Shown here one piece after another: positions 16,919-26,125 of a DNA stretch of 44,562 bases; positions within the stretch are counted from its first letter, which is position 1; every line of letters starts with the position of its first letter. The translations under genes were made by a program, and so were the position numbers. Source of the DNA: an uncultured Clostridia bacterium (GTDB lineage: Bacteria > Bacillota > Clostridia > TANB77 > CAG-508); contig CALXKK010000013.1 of NCBI GenBank assembly GCA_944388935.1, forward strand, positions 1-44,562, in the 5' to 3' direction. The notes beneath the pieces are model-generated. The model saw only the letters and a list, made by a program, of their open reading frames with translations, made no database searches and was not told where the DNA came from.

Positions 16919-18889
16919 ATGCAAGAAGACAATAATAGATTTGTAGAAGGACTTTTTAGAAGACATGAGAGAGGCTTTGGCTTTGTAATTGTAGAAGGTC
17001 AGGAAGATGATATCTATATAGCCAAAGAAGATTCTAAGGATGCTTTTAGTGGAGATAGAGTTTTAGTAAAATTAAAAAAGAAGTCAAATGGAGCGAGACA
17101 AGAAGGAATTATATTAAAAGTAATAGATCATAAAAAAGATACTTTAGTTGGTACTTTTCAGAAAAATAAAAATTTTGGTTTTGTAATTCCAGATGATAAA
17201 AAATTATGTAGAGACATATTTATTTCCAAGAAGAATTTTGGAAAAGCAAGAAATAATCATAAAGTTCTAGTTCAAATTATTAAATATCCACAAAAAGGAA
17301 AAAAAGCAGAAGGAAAGATATTAGAAGTTTTAGGTAATGTAAATGAAGCTGGAATAGATATGCTTTCTTTAATTAAAGATTATGATTTACCATATAGATT
17401 TCCAAAAGATGTTGTAAAAGAAGCTCAAAAATTTGGAGACAAAATAAATACTGACGATATAAGTGATAGAGTTGATTTAAGAGGGAAATATGATATTTTT
17501 ACAATAGATGGAGAAGATGCTAAAGACTTAGATGATGCTGTGTGTGTACGAAAATTAGAAAATGGAAATTATGAATTAGATGTGCATATTGCAGATGTAA
17601 GTAATTACGTAAAAGAAAATAGTTTATTAGATAAAGAAGCATTATTAAGAGGAACAAGTATATATATGTTAAATAGGGTTATTCCAATGCTTCCAAGAGA
17701 ACTTTCTAATGGAATATGTAGCCTAAACGAAGGAGAAGATAGGTTTACTTTATCTTGTAGCATGGAAATAAATGATAAAGGTAAAATTATTTCTAGTGAA
17801 GTATACAAAGGAATTATAAATGTTACTAGAAGAATGTCATATAAAGATGTACAAGCAATTTTGGATAACTCTAACGAAGAGATAGTAGAAAAATACAAAG
17901 ATTATATATCAGATTTTAAACTTATGGAAGAATTAGCTAAAATTCTAAAAAACAAGAGATTGGAAAAAGGATATTTAAACTTAGACATACCGGAAAGTAA
18001 AATTACATTAGACCAAGATGGATATGCAATAGATGTACAAAAATACGAAACTACATTTGCAAACGAAATAATAGAACAATTTATGTTAGCAGCAAATGAA
18101 ACAATTGCAGAAAAATTCTATTGGCTTAAAGCACCTTTTATATATCGTGTACACGAAGAACCTGATATAGAAAAGGTAAATGAATTAAATAAATTGTTAT
18201 TTAACTTTGGATACAAAGTACACACAAAGGAAGGAAAAGTTTATCCAGCTGAATTTTCTAAAATTCTAAAAGAGGTAGAAGGAAAGCCAGAAGAAAAAAT
18301 AGTTTCTAATATGATATTAAGAACTTTAAAAGTTGCAGTATACGATTCAGAAAATAAGGGGCATTTTGGAATAGCAAGTAAGTATTATTGCCATTTTACT
18401 TCTCCTATAAGAAGATATCCAGATTTATTTATACACAGAATTATTTCTAAATATTTAAAAAATAATTATACAATGCCAGAAAAACAAGTGGAATTTTATA
18501 ACAAGGTTGCAGAAAGTGATGCAAAACAATCTTCTGATAGAGAAAAAATTGCAACACAAGTAGAAAGGGATAGTGTAGATATAAAGAAAGCAGAATATAT
18601 GAGTAAGAAAATTGGAGAACAATATGAAGGAATTATCTCAGGAGTTACACAATTTGGTGTTTTTGTGGAATTAGAGAATACTGTAGAAGGTCTTATTAGG
18701 TTCGAAAATTTAGGTGACGATTACTATGAATATGATGCAGACCATAAAACTTTAATAGGAGAAAGAACAAAAGAAACATTTAGAATTGGAGATAAAATGA
18801 AAATAGAAGTAATAGAGGCAAATAAGCAAGAAAGAAAAATATCATTTAAAAGAATACAAGAAGAGCCAGAAACAGAAGAAAGTGTTTAG
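16919..18889 (+). CDS. rnr: RNase R, 3'-5' exoribonuclease
   Basis: RNase R degrades structured RNA 3' to 5' and takes part in mRNA and rRNA turnover. The 656-residue protein has two cold-shock-like domains (GFGFVIVEGQEDDIYI near 19-34 and FGFVIPDD further on). The RNB catalytic domain contains the acidic cluster IDGEDAKDLDDAV (about residues 196-208), and a C-terminal S1 domain carries YEGIISGVTQFGVFVELEN. I start at ATG 16919, seven bases after AAAGGAGG. The ATG at 16868 lies in a palindromic repeat and would add unrelated residues. secG upstream is the usual neighbour; smpB, often next, is absent here. Confidence 0.95.
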   Translation: MQEDNNRFVEGLFRRHERGFGFVIVEGQEDDIYIAKEDSKDAFSGDRVLVKLKKKSNGARQEGIILKVIDHKKDTLVGTFQKNKNFGFVIPDDKKLCRDIFISKKNFGKARNNHKVLVQIIKYPQKGKKAEGKILEVLGNVNEAGIDMLSLIKDYDLPYRFPKDVVKEAQKFGDKINTDDISDRVDLRGKYDIFTIDGEDAKDLDDAVCVRKLENGNYELDVHIADVSNYVKENSLLDKEALLRGTSIYMLNRVIPMLPRELSNGICSLNEGEDRFTLSCSMEINDKGKIISSEVYKGIINVTRRMSYKDVQAILDNSNEEIVEKYKDYISDFKLMEELAKILKNKRLEKGYLNLDIPESKITLDQDGYAIDVQKYETTFANEIIEQFMLAANETIAEKFYWLKAPFIYRVHEEPDIEKVNELNKLLFNFGYKVHTKEGKVYPAEFSKILKEVEGKPEEKIVSNMILRTLKVAVYDSENKGHFGIASKYYCHFTSPIRRYPDLFIHRIISKYLKNNYTMPEKQVEFYNKVAESDAKQSSDREKIATQVERDSVDIKKAEYMSKKIGEQYEGIISGVTQFGVFVELENTVEGLIRFENLGDDYYEYDADHKTLIGERTKETFRIGDKMKIEVIEANKQERKISFKRIQEEPETEESV

Positions 18890-18928
18890 ATTTTGCTAAA
18901 GACTTTCTTTTTGGCTATATTTAGTTTA

Positions 18929-19096
18929 CTATCTAAACCAAGTAATAAAAGGAGCAAAGATTAAAACAATAAATGCCATAATTATAATAATTATACCTGC
19001 AGGTTTATTGCTATTAACTTTAATTTCGTAAATTGCATAATTAACCGTTTTACAAAATATTATAATTGCAATAATTAAAATAATATAAAACATCAT
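18929..19096 (-). CDS. Small two-helix membrane protein, candidate germinant receptor D subunit
   Basis: This short ORF (55 codons plus stop) lies directly downstream of the gerC-type gene on the same strand. Its AAGGAGG ribosome binding site overlaps the gerC stop codon. Two ATG codons are adjacent; the second (19093) has better spacing. The peptide has one hydrophobic helix (about 3-15, FYIILIIAIIIF), a short polar loop (KTVNYAIYEIKVNSNKPAG) and a second helix (about 35-52). Small two-helix D subunits accompany several GerA-type receptors in Bacillus and affect germination; this matches in size, topology and position. Identity is inference. Confidence 0.65.
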   Translation of the reverse strand: MMFYIILIIAIIIFCKTVNYAIYEIKVNSNKPAGIIIIIMAFIVLIFAPFITWFR

Positions 19097-19103
19097 AACC
19101 TCC

Positions 19104-20342
19104 TTAGCTTGATAATAGAAAACTAGATTTTATATTGGTTTTTACTTGTACATCAAAAAAAGTATTCTTATAATTTGCAGACCAATTATAGTTGCTCCAT
19201 TCTTTTTCATTCTTAAAATTCTTTATTAAATTTTTTCCAACGCCATCTATGTCAGCTTCGTATATTTTTGCGGTTTTGTATTGGTAATCGAGCATGGCTT
19301 GTTCTAAATAAGAATTTAATAAACCTTCTAATTCTTTAATTTTGTTTGGTGTTAAACTTTCAGAACTTTTATCTACAGAAAGTAATCTGGCATTAAGATA
19401 TACTGTAGATTTTGCATATGGTGCTCCATTAACGAGTTTAGCGTCAATTTTGGTATCCTTATGATAATATAATGCAATATCAATAGACGAATTTTCTTTA
19501 TAAGGATTATCAATACTTATAACAGTGGATTCAAATTGATTTGTTAAAATTGAGTGTAAAACACTTTCGAAAGCAGTTAACTCTCCAACCAGTTTATCTT
19601 GTTTAAAAACAGCGACACCTAAATTCTCACTTTTTCTATTAAAAGAGGTTAATGGATTTTGACCTGCAACGATATTAAACTCATCTTCTGGACCTGTATT
19701 TTGACTAGAAGAAGGTAAATTAAGTTTGTTACCATTTCCCAAAATCGCAACAGGGTCACTATAATTGGCACTTAAAGAATTGAAAAAACTAGAGATTGTA
19801 GCATTTACTATGTGACCTGTATATTCGTTAGAATATGGTGTTAATTCATAATACTTTGCTACTAAATTTTCTAATTCAGGTTTTGAATTTGTAATATATT
19901 CTTTGGCAGAAGATTTAGAAACAATAATATTACAATCTGGTCTTATCTGTACTTGATTTGAAAGTGTAAATATTTCTTGACCAATTCCTCTATTTGCAAT
20001 AGCTTCTGAAAATATTATTACTTTACAATGTGATAAATTAATTTCTTTACTAATATAGCTATTAAGAAGGCTTATACCACTATTAATAGAAGAACATTCT
20101 ACACTATTTATTATGGTTGGTGCAGCTTCACCGGAAGTAGAAGAACTGTCGGAACTATTTGGAAATGTAAGCTGAATTGTAATCTCTAAATTATTAGTAC
20201 TTCCTATGTCAATTCCTAAAGCAACAACATATGCTAAATCATCTATACTTTGAACACTATAGCATCCAGATAGTGAAAAGATTAATATTGATATGATGCA
20301 AAAAACAAGAAAATATAGTAAAAATTTACGTACTTTTTTCAT
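19104..20342 (-). CDS. Ger(x)C family germinant receptor lipoprotein
   Basis: This is the C subunit of a GerA-type spore germinant receptor, anchored as a lipoprotein in the spore inner membrane. The signal peptide (MKKVRKFLLYFLVFCIISIL) ends in the lipobox LSGC with Cys27. The mature part starts with SIDDLAYVVALGIDI, which matches Ger(x)C proteins. The length is 412 residues. ATG at 20342 has GAGAGG eight bases upstream; the GTG at 20351 falls inside that site. Its start overlaps the end of the B-subunit gene by 17 bases. A small D-subunit candidate follows. Confidence 0.92.
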   Translation of the reverse strand: MKKVRKFLLYFLVFCIISILIFSLSGCYSVQSIDDLAYVVALGIDIGSTNNLEITIQLTFPNSSDSSSTSGEAAPTIINSVECSSINSGISLLNSYISKEINLSHCKVIIFSEAIANRGIGQEIFTLSNQVQIRPDCNIIVSKSSAKEYITNSKPELENLVAKYYELTPYSNEYTGHIVNATISSFFNSLSANYSDPVAILGNGNKLNLPSSSQNTGPEDEFNIVAGQNPLTSFNRKSENLGVAVFKQDKLVGELTAFESVLHSILTNQFESTVISIDNPYKENSSIDIALYYHKDTKIDAKLVNGAPYAKSTVYLNARLLSVDKSSESLTPNKIKELEGLLNSYLEQAMLDYQYKTAKIYEADIDGVGKNLIKNFKNEKEWSNYNWSANYKNTFFDVQVKTNIKSSFLLSS

Positions 20343-21432
20343 TTTTTCCACCTCTCAATCTCTTTTTAATATTTGCAAATATTAGAACTAAAGGACAATA
20401 TCCAAATAGTAGAATAAGTACTACATATTTGAAAATATTTATTTCTATATAGTTTAACTGTGCTAGATTAGTTGAAATTAGGCTAATTAGATATATAATT
20501 CCAGAAAAGCAATAAAGTATTCCGTTGTGATCAGAAATATTAGAAATCTTTTTAAATACATTTATTGCAAGTGAAACAGCAATGCATAAATAACTAATAA
20601 CACCAACTGTCCAAACTAGTAAAAATATTGCATCTAGCCTTTGGAAGAATCTACCGAATTCTATATATCTCGTAGCTAAGTATAGAGCCATAATTTCCTC
20701 ACTATTTCTAATAAAAGGGAATAATGCTAAAAAAGAAACTATACTAAAAAAGAATAATACTACAGATAGAATAGTAGAAATTCTTGCAATTTTCCTAAAA
20801 GATTTATCATCTTCTAGCATTGGTGGGAAAAAGTATAATATGGATATACTAGAAAAGGCAAACATATTGCTAAGTCCAATAATAAAAGTTTGTTTTACGC
20901 CACTTCCCAAAAGTGGAAATAACCCGTGAAAATCATAATTGTTGCTATTTGCAAGAAGAACAAATATTATGCAAAAAATTAATACAGGAAGTATTAGTAA
21001 ATTGACTTTAGCAATTGTTTTTATACCTAATTTATTAGCAAATGTAATAGAAAATATAAAAAATAATACAATAACTATTATAGGAAGTTTATCTAAATAT
21101 ATTATTTTTAAATTTTCCGAAAAGCTTCTAAGAAGAACACTTGTAAATACAATAAAATAACTCATAAATAGTATACCAGTTATAATCTTTAATGTTTTAC
21201 CACCTAAAAATTCGGATACATCCAAAATATCAAGCCCTGAAAAATGCTTAAATAGGAAGAGAAGAAATTGCACAAATAAAAGCAAAATAATTCCAAGGAA
21301 TAGTATATTAAGAGCAGAGGCAGAACCAGTATTAGAAATAATACTTTTAGAAAAATTAAGTATGATGTGGTTTATTATTATAATAAGAACTAATCCAATA
21401 GCTTCAAGATTACTTAGTTTTACATTATTCAT
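20326..21432 (-). CDS. GerAB-type germinant receptor permease subunit
   Basis: The B subunit of the germinant receptor, related to APC-superfamily amino-acid permeases and thought to bind the germinant. The 368-residue protein is almost entirely hydrophobic, with about ten membrane helices starting at LEAIGLVLIIIINHIILN and ending before the basic tail KKRLRGGKNEKST. The 8-base overlap with the A-subunit gene upstream and 17-base overlap with the C-subunit gene downstream indicate a tightly coupled operon. The germinant cannot be inferred from the sequence. Confidence 0.93.
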   Translation of the reverse strand: MNNVKLSNLEAIGLVLIIIINHIILNFSKSIISNTGSASALNILFLGIILLLFVQFLLFLFKHFSGLDILDVSEFLGGKTLKIITGILFMSYFIVFTSVLLRSFSENLKIIYLDKLPIIVIVLFFIFSITFANKLGIKTIAKVNLLILPVLIFCIIFVLLANSNNYDFHGLFPLLGSGVKQTFIIGLSNMFAFSSISILYFFPPMLEDDKSFRKIARISTILSVVLFFFSIVSFLALFPFIRNSEEIMALYLATRYIEFGRFFQRLDAIFLLVWTVGVISYLCIAVSLAINVFKKISNISDHNGILYCFSGIIYLISLISTNLAQLNYIEINIFKYVVLILLFGYCPLVLIFANIKKRLRGGKNEKST

Positions 21433-23107
21433 TAGGGTGCCTCCATTTCATACTAATTTTGCCTTGTGCTTTCTCTTTTTTTGGATGTAAATAATTATGT
21501 CTAAATTCTTGCATCCATGTTGGTAAAACAAAGTAATTCTTTGTTTTTTTATTAGATGTTATTATGTCATCTGGGTTTAAATAAGGAACACCAAAAGATT
21601 TTATACTACAAAGAATGCATAAATTAACATATAGAGTGATAGCTATACCTAGAAAACCAGCAATATATGCAGATATTGTAAATAAGAACCTTGTTATTCT
21701 TAAATGAAAACCAAAAGAAAAATCTGGAATGGCGAAGGATGCAATTCCTGTTATTGCTACAATTATTATAAGGAAGGGGCTTACTATACTTGCACTTACC
21801 GCTGCTTGTCCCAAGACTAATGCACCTACAATTCCAATTGTGGGCCCTATGGGTGAAGGTACTCTAAGTCCAGCTTCTCTTATTAATTCGAAAGATATTT
21901 CCATTACAATTAATTCGAAAATAATTGGAAACGGAACATTTTCTCTAGAAGCCCAAAGTGAAAATAATAATTCTGTTGGCAACAATTCCTGATGAAAATT
22001 TACAATTGCAATATAAAAACTAGGTAGTAGCAGTGTTATTGCCATAGCTAATAGTCTTAAAAATTTTAAAAAATTAGCAAAAGCTGGCTTTAAATTTGTA
22101 TCTTCTGGGGAAGATATAAAATCCACAATGGTTGCAGGTAAAATTATACAATAAGGATTGCCATTTATTAAAATAACAACTCTTCCAGCATATAAGTTCT
22201 TTGCTGCTTTATCTGGCCTTTCGCTCGATATTACTTGGGGAATATTATAATTTTTACCTTCACATATTAACTGTTCTAATTGACCAGTAGATAAAAGTGA
22301 GTCTATATCTAAATTATTTAAACGATATCTAACTTCTGCCACTAAATCTGAATTAGCTATGTCTTTTAAATAACAAATTGCACAAGGTGTTTTACTTATT
22401 TTGCCAATGGATACATTTTCTATAACTAAATTCTCTGTATTAGTTGCACGTCTAATTAGAGAGGTATTTACACGGATTGATTCTACAAAAGCTTCTTGTG
22501 GACCTTTAATAATAATTTCATTATTAGGGGTGCTTATACTTCTTTGTTTAAATCCTTTTACATCTAAATTAAAAGCAATTGATAATGTATCTACAAATAA
22601 TACACAGTTTCCCATATTTATTGCAGTGAAAATATTATTAAAATCAGTTTCTTTTACTAAAGCATTTTGTGGCAATAAGGAATTTTCTATTTCTGTTGCT
22701 AGATTATTCGAATTTTTTTGTATAATAACTTTTTTTCCTTTATTAATTGTTTTTAAACTCTGAGTTTTATACATATTTGCTTTATTTCTCATCATTAATG
22801 GTTGTAAGATAAATCTATTAATTAAATTAGTATCTGACATACCATCAATATAAATAATAAAAGCAGAGTAGGGTTTATTATTGGATTTTAATTTAAAATT
22901 TCTAATAACAATATCGCTATTTATTAGAGTGTTATATTTGTTATTTATAAATTCCTTATTTTCTTCTATATTTGCAGATACTTTTTTATCAAAATTATAG
23001 ATTACATTTTTAGAAGTAGAATTATTTAAAGAAAAGTTATACGAATCTTTTGGCGCATTATATGTTATTAAATTACTAAATGATTTTTTTAATTGTGAAA
23101 AATTCAT
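21425..23107 (-). CDS. GerAA-type germinant receptor subunit
   Basis: The A subunit of the germinant receptor. An N-terminal soluble domain (about residues 1-320) is followed by membrane helices, with the family-typical segments FELIREAGLRVPSPIGPTIG and GIVGALVLGQAAVSASIVSP. Its N-terminus (about 60 residues rich in Asn, Ser and Lys) is longer and less conserved than the core. The 560-residue total is at the upper end of the family. ATG 23107 has GGGAG six bases upstream. It is the first gene of a minus-strand gerA-gerB-gerC-(D) operon, divergent from the transglutaminase-like gene. A forespore (sigma-G) promoter would be expected in 23108-23280, but I could not identify one confidently. Confidence 0.94.
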   Translation of the reverse strand: MNFSQLKKSFSNLITYNAPKDSYNFSLNNSTSKNVIYNFDKKVSANIEENKEFINNKYNTLINSDIVIRNFKLKSNNKPYSAFIIYIDGMSDTNLINRFILQPLMMRNKANMYKTQSLKTINKGKKVIIQKNSNNLATEIENSLLPQNALVKETDFNNIFTAINMGNCVLFVDTLSIAFNLDVKGFKQRSISTPNNEIIIKGPQEAFVESIRVNTSLIRRATNTENLVIENVSIGKISKTPCAICYLKDIANSDLVAEVRYRLNNLDIDSLLSTGQLEQLICEGKNYNIPQVISSERPDKAAKNLYAGRVVILINGNPYCIILPATIVDFISSPEDTNLKPAFANFLKFLRLLAMAITLLLPSFYIAIVNFHQELLPTELLFSLWASRENVPFPIIFELIVMEISFELIREAGLRVPSPIGPTIGIVGALVLGQAAVSASIVSPFLIIIVAITGIASFAIPDFSFGFHLRITRFLFTISAYIAGFLGIAITLYVNLCILCSIKSFGVPYLNPDDIITSNKKTKNYFVLPTWMQEFRHNYLHPKKEKAQGKISMKWRHPNE

Positions 23108-23218
23108 AATATACTCCCATAATACAAATAGTTAAATTTAGTAATTTCCAATAAATAAAAAAATATGTACAATTTTGAAAAAATTACTATATACAATAGG
23201 ATACAAAAAATGATATAA

Positions 23219-23273
23219 TTAAGTAGATGCTAGAAAAAATCTTGAACTTGGTTAAGTAGATGCTAGAAAAAAT
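23219..23273. repeat. 22-base direct repeat, two copies
   Basis: The sequence TTAAGTAGATGCTAGAAAAA plus AT occurs at 23219-23240 and again, identically, at 23252-23273, a period of 33 bases. It lies between a TATAAT (23214-23219) and the ribosome binding site of the transglutaminase-like gene, so it forms part of that gene's leader. Confidence 0.7.
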
Positions 23274-23284
23274 AGGAGAATTTT

Positions 23285-24409
23285 ATGAAAAATAATATTT
23301 TAACATTTATTTTAATAATATTAATTTTAGGAATTATTGGAGGTATGGCATATTTTATTATGTCGTATTTGGGAGTTGACACAGGGAATATTTTGTCATT
23401 AGTTACTGGAACAAATGAGGTAAGTAATGAAACAATAAAGCCATTAGAACCGACAGGTAGTAGTTCTAATACATTGTTGTCTAGTCAACTTACAGATGTT
23501 CAAACTGCAGATTCAAATATAAATACTCAAGTTTCATCTGGAAGATATAAATATTATTATGACCAATTAGACGAAAATGCTAAAATAATATATTCAGCAG
23601 TAGAATCAAATATAGAAAATTTAAAAACAGGTACTGCGAAAATAGATTTTGGAAGTCAATTTAATTCATTGTTAAATGAAGAAAATGGAAGAGAAAAATT
23701 AAATGTTGCATATCAAGCAGCGTTAGATGCATTTGGCTTAGATTACCCAGATGTATTTTATATTGATGTAACCAAAATGGTATTAATGATATATTCAAAT
23801 ACTAATATTTTAGGAACTAAATATACAGTAGACATAGAACCTTCAGAAGGTGGAAATTATTTAGCTAGTGGTTTTTCTTCTAAAACAGATGTGGACAATG
23901 CATTAAATAAATTAGAAGCTATTAAGACTGATATTGCAAATCAAGTTGCAAATGATGATCCATATACTAAAGTAAAAAGAATTCATGATTTTTTAGTTGA
24001 TTATATGGAATATGATACTTCTATGCAAAAAACAAATACAAGAAATATATATGGAGCTTTAGTAGAAAGAAGTGTTGTATGCGAAGGCTATGCAGAATCA
24101 TTTAAATATTTATTAGATGCGACAGGAGTTCCTTGTATTGAAATTGTAGGTACTGGAACAAATTCAATGGGAGAAACAGAAGCACATGCATGGAATTATG
24201 TTATGCTTAATGATACTTGGTATGCAGTAGATGTTACATGGGATGATCCAGCAGTTATAGGAAATGGAACACTTCCAAAATCAGCTAAAACGAGATATTT
24301 CTTAAAAGGAGAAAATAGTTTTAGTGGAACTCATTTTCCAAGCGGGGAAGTATCAGATGGAGGAACAGTATTTAAATATCCGGAGTTAAGCAAGGAAGAT
24401 TATGATTAG
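23285..24409 (+). CDS. Membrane-anchored transglutaminase-like domain protein
   Basis: A 374-residue exported or membrane-anchored protein: an N-terminal hydrophobic helix (about residues 5-30) leads into a Ser/Thr/Asn-rich linker and then a transglutaminase-like cysteine protease fold. The catalytic triad is visible as Cys266 in VVCEGYAESF, His301 in EAHAWNYV and Asp316 in AVDVTWDDP. Such domains in Clostridia are cell-surface hydrolases or cross-linkers; substrate is not known. AGGAG precedes ATG 23285. It is divergent from the germination operon and convergent with spoIVA, so a spore-related role is possible but only from location. A duplicated 22-base repeat lies in its leader. Confidence 0.85.
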   Translation: MKNNILTFILIILILGIIGGMAYFIMSYLGVDTGNILSLVTGTNEVSNETIKPLEPTGSSSNTLLSSQLTDVQTADSNINTQVSSGRYKYYYDQLDENAKIIYSAVESNIENLKTGTAKIDFGSQFNSLLNEENGREKLNVAYQAALDAFGLDYPDVFYIDVTKMVLMIYSNTNILGTKYTVDIEPSEGGNYLASGFSSKTDVDNALNKLEAIKTDIANQVANDDPYTKVKRIHDFLVDYMEYDTSMQKTNTRNIYGALVERSVVCEGYAESFKYLLDATGVPCIEIVGTGTNSMGETEAHAWNYVMLNDTWYAVDVTWDDPAVIGNGTLPKSAKTRYFLKGENSFSGTHFPSGEVSDGGTVFKYPELSKEDYD

Positions 24410-24416
24410 AAGTATA

Positions 24417-24458
24417 AAAACTTAGTGTATAGAAAAATTTATACACTAAGTTTTTTTT
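24417..24458. terminator. bidirectional terminator between the transglutaminase-like gene and spoIVA
   Basis: A perfect 15-base-pair stem (24417-24431 with 24440-24454) and an 8-base loop, with a T run on the plus strand. The A residues at the left give a short U tract on the minus strand, so it can end both convergent transcripts. Confidence 0.88.
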
Positions 24459-24459
24459 A

Positions 24460-25938
24460 TTATAGAATTATGCAAATAAGTCCGCCACTGCCCTCGTTTA
24501 CAATTCTTTCTAATGTTTCTTGAAGTTTTATTTGAGCATCCTCTGGCATATGAGCTAATTTGCTTTGTAAGCCTTCATTAACTAGCTCGTGTAAACTCTT
24601 ACCAAATATGTTAGATTCCCATATCTTTTTAGGGTCATTTTCAAATTCAGATAATAGCGAGTTTACTAATTCTTCAGATTGTTTTTCAGAACCAACAATT
24701 GGTGATACTTCTGTTTCTATATCAGCTCTTATCATATGTATAGAAGGTGCTTTAGCTTTTAGTTTTACTCCGAATCTAGAGCCTTGTTTAACCATTTCTG
24801 GTTCTTCTAGAATTAATTCATCAATAGAAGGAGTTACAATTCCATATCCTTTGGATTTAACTTCCTCTAGAGCAAAAGAGATTTTATCATATTGTTTCTT
24901 TACTTCAGAAAATTCTGACATCGTTTTAAACAAATCACCATCATTGCAAATATTTACTCCAGATATTTCGGTTAAAACATTATAGAATAGTGATTCTTGT
25001 AGCATTATTGAGATATATACAGTTCCATTTCCTAGTTCTATTTTGTCTATGGATGCTTTACTTACAATTTCAGAACTAGAAAGTTTATTAATAGAAGAAT
25101 CTACTTGCTTTAAAATTTTTGTATTTTCAAATGAAGATTTCAAATCGTTTAAAAGTGTGTTTTTTAAAGGATGATTGTCTTCTAGAATGTCTATCCATTT
25201 TGGGAAGTTTATATTAATTTGATTAATAGGAAATTCATATAAAACTTTTGAAAATATATTGTTTATATCATCAAGTGTTAATTCTGAACAATTAATACAA
25301 ATTACAGTAGTTTCGTATTTGGCTTCAAGACTTTTTGCTAGTTCCACAGTGGATTCAGCATTTGGATGCTCAGAATTTAATACAATTACAAAAGGTTTAT
25401 TTAGATTTTTTAGTTCATTTATTACACGTTCTTCAGCATTAACATAATCTTCTCTAGGAATATCTGTAAAACTACCATCTGTAGTCATTACAATTCCAAT
25501 CGTAGAATGTTCTTCTATTACTTTTTTTGTGCCTATTTCTGCTGCTTGTTCGAAAGGCATTTCTTCGTCAGACCACGGTGTTTTTACCATTCTTGGCATG
25601 TCATCTTCTAAATAACCAATTGCATTGTTTACTAAATAGCCAACGCAATCTACTAATCTAGTTCTTAATTTAATATTATTTCCAATAGTTATTTCTACAG
25701 CTTCATTTGGAACAAATTTAGGTTCTGTTGTCATAATTGTTCTTCCGGATGCACTTTGTGGTAATTCATCTGTAGCACGTTCTTTTTTATATTCATTTTC
25801 AATATTAGGAATAACTAACAAATCCATAAAATTTTTTATAAAAGTAGACTTACCAGTTCTAACAGGTCCAACAACTCCAACATAGATATCACCATCTGTA
25901 CGTTTTGCAATATCTTCGTATACATTAATATTTTCCAT
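24460..25938 (-). CDS. spoIVA: SpoIVA, spore coat basement-layer ATPase
   Basis: SpoIVA is the ATP-hydrolysing morphogenetic protein that polymerises on the forespore surface and anchors the coat. The 492-residue protein has Walker A GPVRTGKST (residues 24-32), the typical ATDELPQSASGRTIMTTEPKFVPNEAV segment in parts, and the conserved C-terminus ending in GLICIIL. The length matches B. subtilis SpoIVA. ATG 25938 has a GAGGAGGT-type site upstream. It is transcribed alone; a sigma-E promoter would be expected in 25940-26030, but I saw no convincing match by eye. Confidence 0.97.
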   Translation of the reverse strand: MENINVYEDIAKRTDGDIYVGVVGPVRTGKSTFIKNFMDLLVIPNIENEYKKERATDELPQSASGRTIMTTEPKFVPNEAVEITIGNNIKLRTRLVDCVGYLVNNAIGYLEDDMPRMVKTPWSDEEMPFEQAAEIGTKKVIEEHSTIGIVMTTDGSFTDIPREDYVNAEERVINELKNLNKPFVIVLNSEHPNAESTVELAKSLEAKYETTVICINCSELTLDDINNIFSKVLYEFPINQININFPKWIDILEDNHPLKNTLLNDLKSSFENTKILKQVDSSINKLSSSEIVSKASIDKIELGNGTVYISIMLQESLFYNVLTEISGVNICNDGDLFKTMSEFSEVKKQYDKISFALEEVKSKGYGIVTPSIDELILEEPEMVKQGSRFGVKLKAKAPSIHMIRADIETEVSPIVGSEKQSEELVNSLLSEFENDPKKIWESNIFGKSLHELVNEGLQSKLAHMPEDAQIKLQETLERIVNEGSGGLICIIL

Positions 25939-26039
25939 TTATAAAATACCTCCTCATAGAAAATGTTTGTACTAAGTTACTTTAATTAAGTATATTAGTA
26001 GTTTGTTTAAGTTATTCCTAATTGTAAAATAATTTATGA

Positions 26040-26069
26040 TGAACTTTTGATGACCGTTGCAAAAGTTCA
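26040..26069. repeat. TGAACT-palindrome copy 2
   Basis: Perfect 10-base arms, TGAACTTTTG (26040-26049) and CAAAAGTTCA (26060-26069), around a 10-base loop. It lies immediately upstream of the -35 box of the UAP1-like gene and belongs to the same family as 15303, 29699 and 33278. Confidence 0.65.
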
Positions 26070-26071
26070 CG

Positions 26072-26100
26072 TTGCAAAATAAAAAATCATATGATAAAAT
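26072..26100 (+). promoter_or_regulatory. promoter for the UAP1-like gene
   Basis: TTGCAA (26072-26077), a 17-base spacer and TAAAAT (26095-26100), about 25 bases before the start codon at 26126. Confidence 0.6.
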
Positions 26101-26125
26101 AGCAAAAGTTATATGGAGGTTTTTT

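Noticed and set aside
22401..22763. Plus-strand 120-residue ORF within gerA
   Set aside because: It is antisense to a well-supported GerAA coding region and has no ribosome binding site or family match.
23219..23273. Two-copy direct repeat as a mini CRISPR array
   Set aside because: Only two copies with an 11-base gap, no cas genes, and not palindromic.
23108..23284. Sigma-G promoter for the germination operon
   Set aside because: TGTATA and GTACATA-like strings occur on the minus strand, but neither sequence nor spacing was convincing.
25939..26039. Sigma-E promoter for spoIVA
   Set aside because: AT-rich partial matches exist but none with both boxes at the proper spacing.
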